Shown here in pieces: positions 62,260 to 64,000 of a stretch of 64,000 bases of DNA; positions within the stretch are counted from its first letter, which is position 1; the number at the start of each line of letters is the position of its first letter. Position numbers and translations under genes: made by a program. The stretch comes from a virus, in the IMG/VR virus record IMGVR_UViG_3300019776_000212, positions 32,212 to 96,211 of that record, one strand, 5' to 3'. A model generated the notes under the pieces. The model had not been told where the DNA came from and searched no databases. It was given only the letters and a program-made list of their open reading frames with translations.

Positions 62260-62391
62260 TTACTTACCCTGACGTTGTTTACCAGAGTAGGGATTCTTTT
62301 CTTTCAAGCCTTTATTCGGATGACCTTTAGAAGGTGTCTTCGAACGCTCAACTGGAGCATGTTCTTTGGTTGCATCATACGGCTTAGCCAT
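62260..62391 (-). CDS. small basic protein, 43 aa
   Basis: Frame MAKPYDATKEHAPVERSKTP to SGKQRQGK with SD GGAGAG 7 nt upstream. Lys/Arg/Pro-rich and probably disordered. It has its own strong promoter (62425-62452) inside the tRNA array. No family recognised; resembles the basic peptide at 28165-28296 only in composition. Confidence 0.65.
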   Translation of the reverse strand: MAKPYDATKEHAPVERSKTPSKGHPNKGLKEKNPYSGKQRQGK

Positions 62392-62424
62392 CTTGTTGCT
62401 CTCCTTGTGTCTGTGTATATGCTC

Positions 62425-62452
62425 ATTGTAGCAGGAAATTTACTCCTGTCAA
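62425..62452 (-). promoter_or_regulatory. strong promoter with spacer palindrome and upstream A-tract
   Basis: Minus strand: -35 TTGACA (62452-62447), 16 bp, -10 TACAAT (62430-62425). The spacer holds CAGGA-GTAAATT-TCCTG (62432-62448). About 15 bp further upstream is an A10 tract that may act as an UP element. Confidence 0.75.
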
Positions 62453-62480
62453 CAACTTTGTGAATCTTTTTTTTTTTATT

Positions 62481-62557
62481 TGGCAGCCCTGCATGGATTC
62501 GAACCATGTCTACAAACTTAGAAGGATTGTGTGCTAATTCCCTTACACTACAAGGCC
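62481..62557 (-). tRNA. tRNA-Arg (TCT)
   Basis: Acceptor GGCCTTG / CAGGGCT, anticodon loop CTTCTAA on stem CAATC / GTTTG (one mismatch), T-arm CATGG-TTCGAAT-CCATG, discriminator G, encoded CCA. Confidence 0.82.
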
Positions 62558-62748
62558 ATATAAAATTGTACAGAGGTGTGCTATTACGCCAAAGGGAGAT
62601 TCAGCCTTACCGTTTCCGGGGTGCCTCTTCACTTTGCCAGTGTACGTCCCTCCACCCCACTACAGAGCTTCAACGAGCTGATAGTACACCTAGTCCCACT
62701 CTTTAAAGGATGGCTGCTTCTAAGCCCACCTTCCACTGTACTTTAAAT
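62558..62748. other. 190-bp gap in the tRNA array with inverted repeats
   Basis: No tRNA or gene seen. Minus strand GTACAG (about 62735) and CTGTAC (about 62570) can close the whole stretch; inside, GTGTAC / GTACAC encloses about 40 nt, and a small GCTT-AG-AAGC hairpin precedes a CCA near 62711. Could be one structured RNA or several tRNA-like pieces. Confidence 0.35.
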
Positions 62749-62824
62749 TGGCGGGCCACCAAGGAGTCGAACCTTGAACCTGAGGATTTGGAATCCACTG
62801 CTCTGCCAGTTGAGCTAATGACCC
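62749..62824 (-). tRNA. tRNA-Trp (CCA)
   Basis: Acceptor GGGTCAT / GTGGCCC, anticodon loop TTCCAAA, T-arm CAAGG-TTCGACT-CCTTG, discriminator G, encoded CCA. Confidence 0.85.
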
Positions 62825-62834
62825 TGAATTCGAG

Positions 62835-62870
62835 GGAGACATTTATAGCACGCTGTCTCCTGAGCGTCAA
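62835..62870 (-). promoter_or_regulatory. promoter with 7-bp inverted repeat over -10
   Basis: Minus strand: -35 TTGACG (62870-62865), 17 bp, -10 TATAAA (62847-62842). GGAGACA / TGTCTCC (62835-62860) flank the -10. Would drive tRNA-Trp and genes below. Confidence 0.7.
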
Positions 62871-62929
62871 CATGCAAGAGTTGGTTTCTTGCACACATCC
62901 CAAGGCGCTTGGAGTCTCAGGTATGTTCT

Positions 62930-63508
62930 CTAGTTATCACCATAGCCATCAAACGGATTGAACGTTCCGACAAACTGGGCGTAACCTCTTTCAGCAAACT
63001 TATCTGTGGCAATCTTCCATCCCAATCTCACCCGAAGGTCTTTGGTTGGGTTTGCACCAGCCCACGGCTTGATGAGGTAGTATTCGAAGCCTACCAGCTT
63101 ACCACCCTGCTTGTCAAACACTTTCATGAAGTAGTGGCCGGGAATTTTGTACTTGTCGCTGATGTTAAGGTTGCCTGTGTGAGTAATCACATAATCAGCA
63201 CTGTACGGCAACGACATACGTCTTGCAAGCCCGTAGAGCGGATTTCTAAGCATCCAGAACACTCGGTTGATGTAACCCTTGAGCCCTGTCAATTCATTCG
63301 TGAAAGGGGCTCGTTTGGTGTGGTAGCCTTTGTCACCTTGAGGAGGGTTGTCGTGTGTACCCCAAATCCAGCCCCACGTGTATGTGTCTTTTCGCTCCCA
63401 TTCCTGTGCTCTCGTGAACAAAGGGATAATTATGGCAGCTGGCAAAGCCGTGAAGATTAGCATGAACAGATCAAGGATCAGCAATGCAAACCATTTGATG
63501 TAGATCAC
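62930..63508 (-). CDS. phage membrane protein (DUF7338-like)
   Basis: 192 residues. N-terminal helix (FALLILDLFMLIFTALPAAI) then WGWIWGTHDNPPQGDKGYHT, RVFWMLRNPLYGLARRM and a C-terminal LGWKIATDKF, a pattern (WG-x-D-x-P-GD-G, RNP-x-YG) common in phage hypothetical proteins. One inner-membrane helix and a large soluble part; function unknown. Confidence 0.75.
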   Translation of the reverse strand: MIYIKWFALLILDLFMLIFTALPAAIIIPLFTRAQEWERKDTYTWGWIWGTHDNPPQGDKGYHTKRAPFTNELTGLKGYINRVFWMLRNPLYGLARRMSLPYSADYVITHTGNLNISDKYKIPGHYFMKVFDKQGGKLVGFEYYLIKPWAGANPTKDLRVRLGWKIATDKFAERGYAQFVGTFNPFDGYGDN

Positions 63509-63525
63509 GCGTATCTCCTATTGTT

Positions 63526-63600
63526 TGGCAGCCCCGCTAGGATTCGAACCTAGAATACGTGAGTCAAAGTCACGTGTGATAACCATTTCACTACAGAGCA
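63526..63600 (-). tRNA. tRNA-Gln (TTG)
   Basis: Anticodon arm CGTGA-CTTTGAC-TCACG, T-arm CTAGG-TTCGAAT-CCTAG, acceptor TGCTCTG / CGGGGCT with an unpaired first position as in many Gln tRNAs, discriminator G, encoded CCA. Confidence 0.85.
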
Positions 63601-63606
63601 ACTGTT

Positions 63607-63684
63607 TGGTAGTCCGTGTAGGATTCGAACCTACATCACACCCGTTTTGAGCGGGCGAAGTCTTCCAGTTGCAATCAACGGACC
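63607..63684 (-). tRNA. tRNA with CAA anticodon (nominal Leu), short variable arm
   Basis: Acceptor GGTCCGT / ACGGACT, anticodon arm GCCCG-CTCAAAA-CGGGT, T-arm TGTAG-GTTCGAAT-CTACA, encoded CCA. Only about 4 nt of variable loop, unusual for Leu. Confidence 0.8.
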
Positions 63685-63692
63685 ATAGAATT

Positions 63693-63723
63693 TGGCGCAG
63701 TTTATGAGGGCTCTTACCCCTGC
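63693..63723 (-). other. 31-nt CCA-ended mini-hairpin
   Basis: Minus strand GCAG-GGG-TAAGAG-CCC-TCATAAA-CTGC-G-CCA: outer 4-bp, inner 3-bp stem, discriminator G and CCA. Adjacent bases (CGTC / GACG, CTGTAC / GTACAG) form further hairpins up to 63785. Confidence 0.3.
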
Positions 63724-63793
63724 TCTTTTACCGTCTTCAACCGCGAAATGACGGGGCTAGCTTACTTTCTGTACCGTCGTACAGTTAATTTGA

Positions 63794-63855
63794 TTTGAAG
63801 CTCGGACAATGTACGCTCTATTTGGCAGTCCGATCTTTTTAAGAGACACTTCAAA
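63794..63855 (-). other. 62-nt D-armless tRNA-like element
   Basis: Minus strand: acceptor TTTGAAG / CTTCAAA (7 of 7); a hairpin GTCT-CTTAAAA-AGAT whose 7-nt loop has the layout of an anticodon loop (U33, triplet TAA); and TCGGAC / GTCCGA closing a 20-nt loop. No D-arm, no TPsiC, no CCA. Confidence 0.4.
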
Positions 63856-63857
63856 TT

Positions 63858-63946
63858 TGGAGGCGCGTGAAGGAATCGAACCCTTGCCGTATCTCTACAG
63901 CAGCCGGGGGTTCAAGCCCCGTTTGTACCCTTTGTAGCCACACGCC
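63858..63946 (-). tRNA. tRNA-Ser (TGA)
   Basis: 89 nt with a long variable arm (GCTGCTGTAGAGATACGGC), anticodon arm CGGGG-CTTGAAC-CCCCG, acceptor GGCGTGT / ACGCGCC, discriminator T, encoded CCA. Confidence 0.87.
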
Positions 63947-64000
63947 AGAAATTGTGAACTGCCCTTGCCAAGGGATTGACGGTGGACCTTGCCACTGCCC

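Noticed and set aside
62506-62706. 66-codon plus-strand frame in the tRNA array
   Set aside because: Crosses the antisense of tRNA-Arg and lacks an SD; all tRNA-array open frames on the plus strand look like shadows of minus-strand RNAs.

Overview
The window is one arm of a lytic, contractile-tailed phage (myovirus) of a Gram-negative host. No bacterial chromosomal genes are visible. Virion genes show the tail type: a DUF3383-type sheath, tube-like proteins, a tape measure, a baseplate J protein and a gp138-type spike. The lysis block carries an overlapping inner/outer spanin pair, which implies an outer membrane. Replication is T7-like in parts (family A polymerase, primase-helicase, flap exonuclease, acidic-tailed ssDNA-binding protein) and is joined to aerobic nucleotide synthesis (NrdA, NrdB, glutaredoxin, a ThyX-like protein). 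The layout recalls the ~90 kb tRNA-rich Pseudomonas myoviruses, but that host is an inference from memory, not shown by the sequence. No integrase or repressor of a temperate phage was seen.

Layout. Almost everything is on the minus strand, so transcription runs from high to low coordinates. 1-10.5 kb holds small, mostly unrecognised early-type genes, many behind their own sigma70-like promoter (TTGACA, 16-18 bp, TAGAAT-like) and interrupted at 3.6-4.3 kb by a gene-free, repeat-bearing region. 10.5-15.2 kb is the deoxynucleotide cluster (nrdA, nrdB, thyX-like). 15.2-30.3 kb carries replication and nucleotide-handling genes mixed with small ORFs and HNH endonucleases. At 30.37 kb two promoters diverge; the only plus-strand operon (three genes, one MazG-like) runs from there to a two-way terminator at 31.54 kb. 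31.5-33.5 kb is the lysis cassette. 33.5-56.1 kb is the virion block in minus-strand order: terminase, portal, protease, scaffold-like, decoration, capsid, neck, sheath, tube-like proteins, tail chaperone, tape measure, baseplate, fibres. 56.2-59.5 kb adds three more virion genes.

59.5-64 kb is a tRNA array on the minus strand: 20 readable tRNAs plus one with an abnormal anticodon loop. It is interrupted by a GIY-YIG-type endonuclease, a 43-residue basic protein and a membrane protein. The gaps between tRNAs are not empty. They hold elements that look like tRNAs by size, by a 7-bp closing stem or by a CCA 3' end but break tRNA rules: a cloverleaf without U33 and without a TPsiC loop, a 40-nt H-type pseudoknot ending in CCA, and shorter hairpins ending in CCA. 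This is the most unusual content of the window and the best candidate for something undescribed.

How it fits together: the early region is built for many independent host-polymerase start points; several later promoters carry a palindrome over the spacer or -10 box, suggesting repressor or activator control; the nucleotide cluster feeds the polymerase cluster; the terminase promoter, with its 11-bp inverted repeat, probably opens the late block. Coordinates of short genes, start codons, promoters and RNA folds were read by eye; no alignment or folding program was run.
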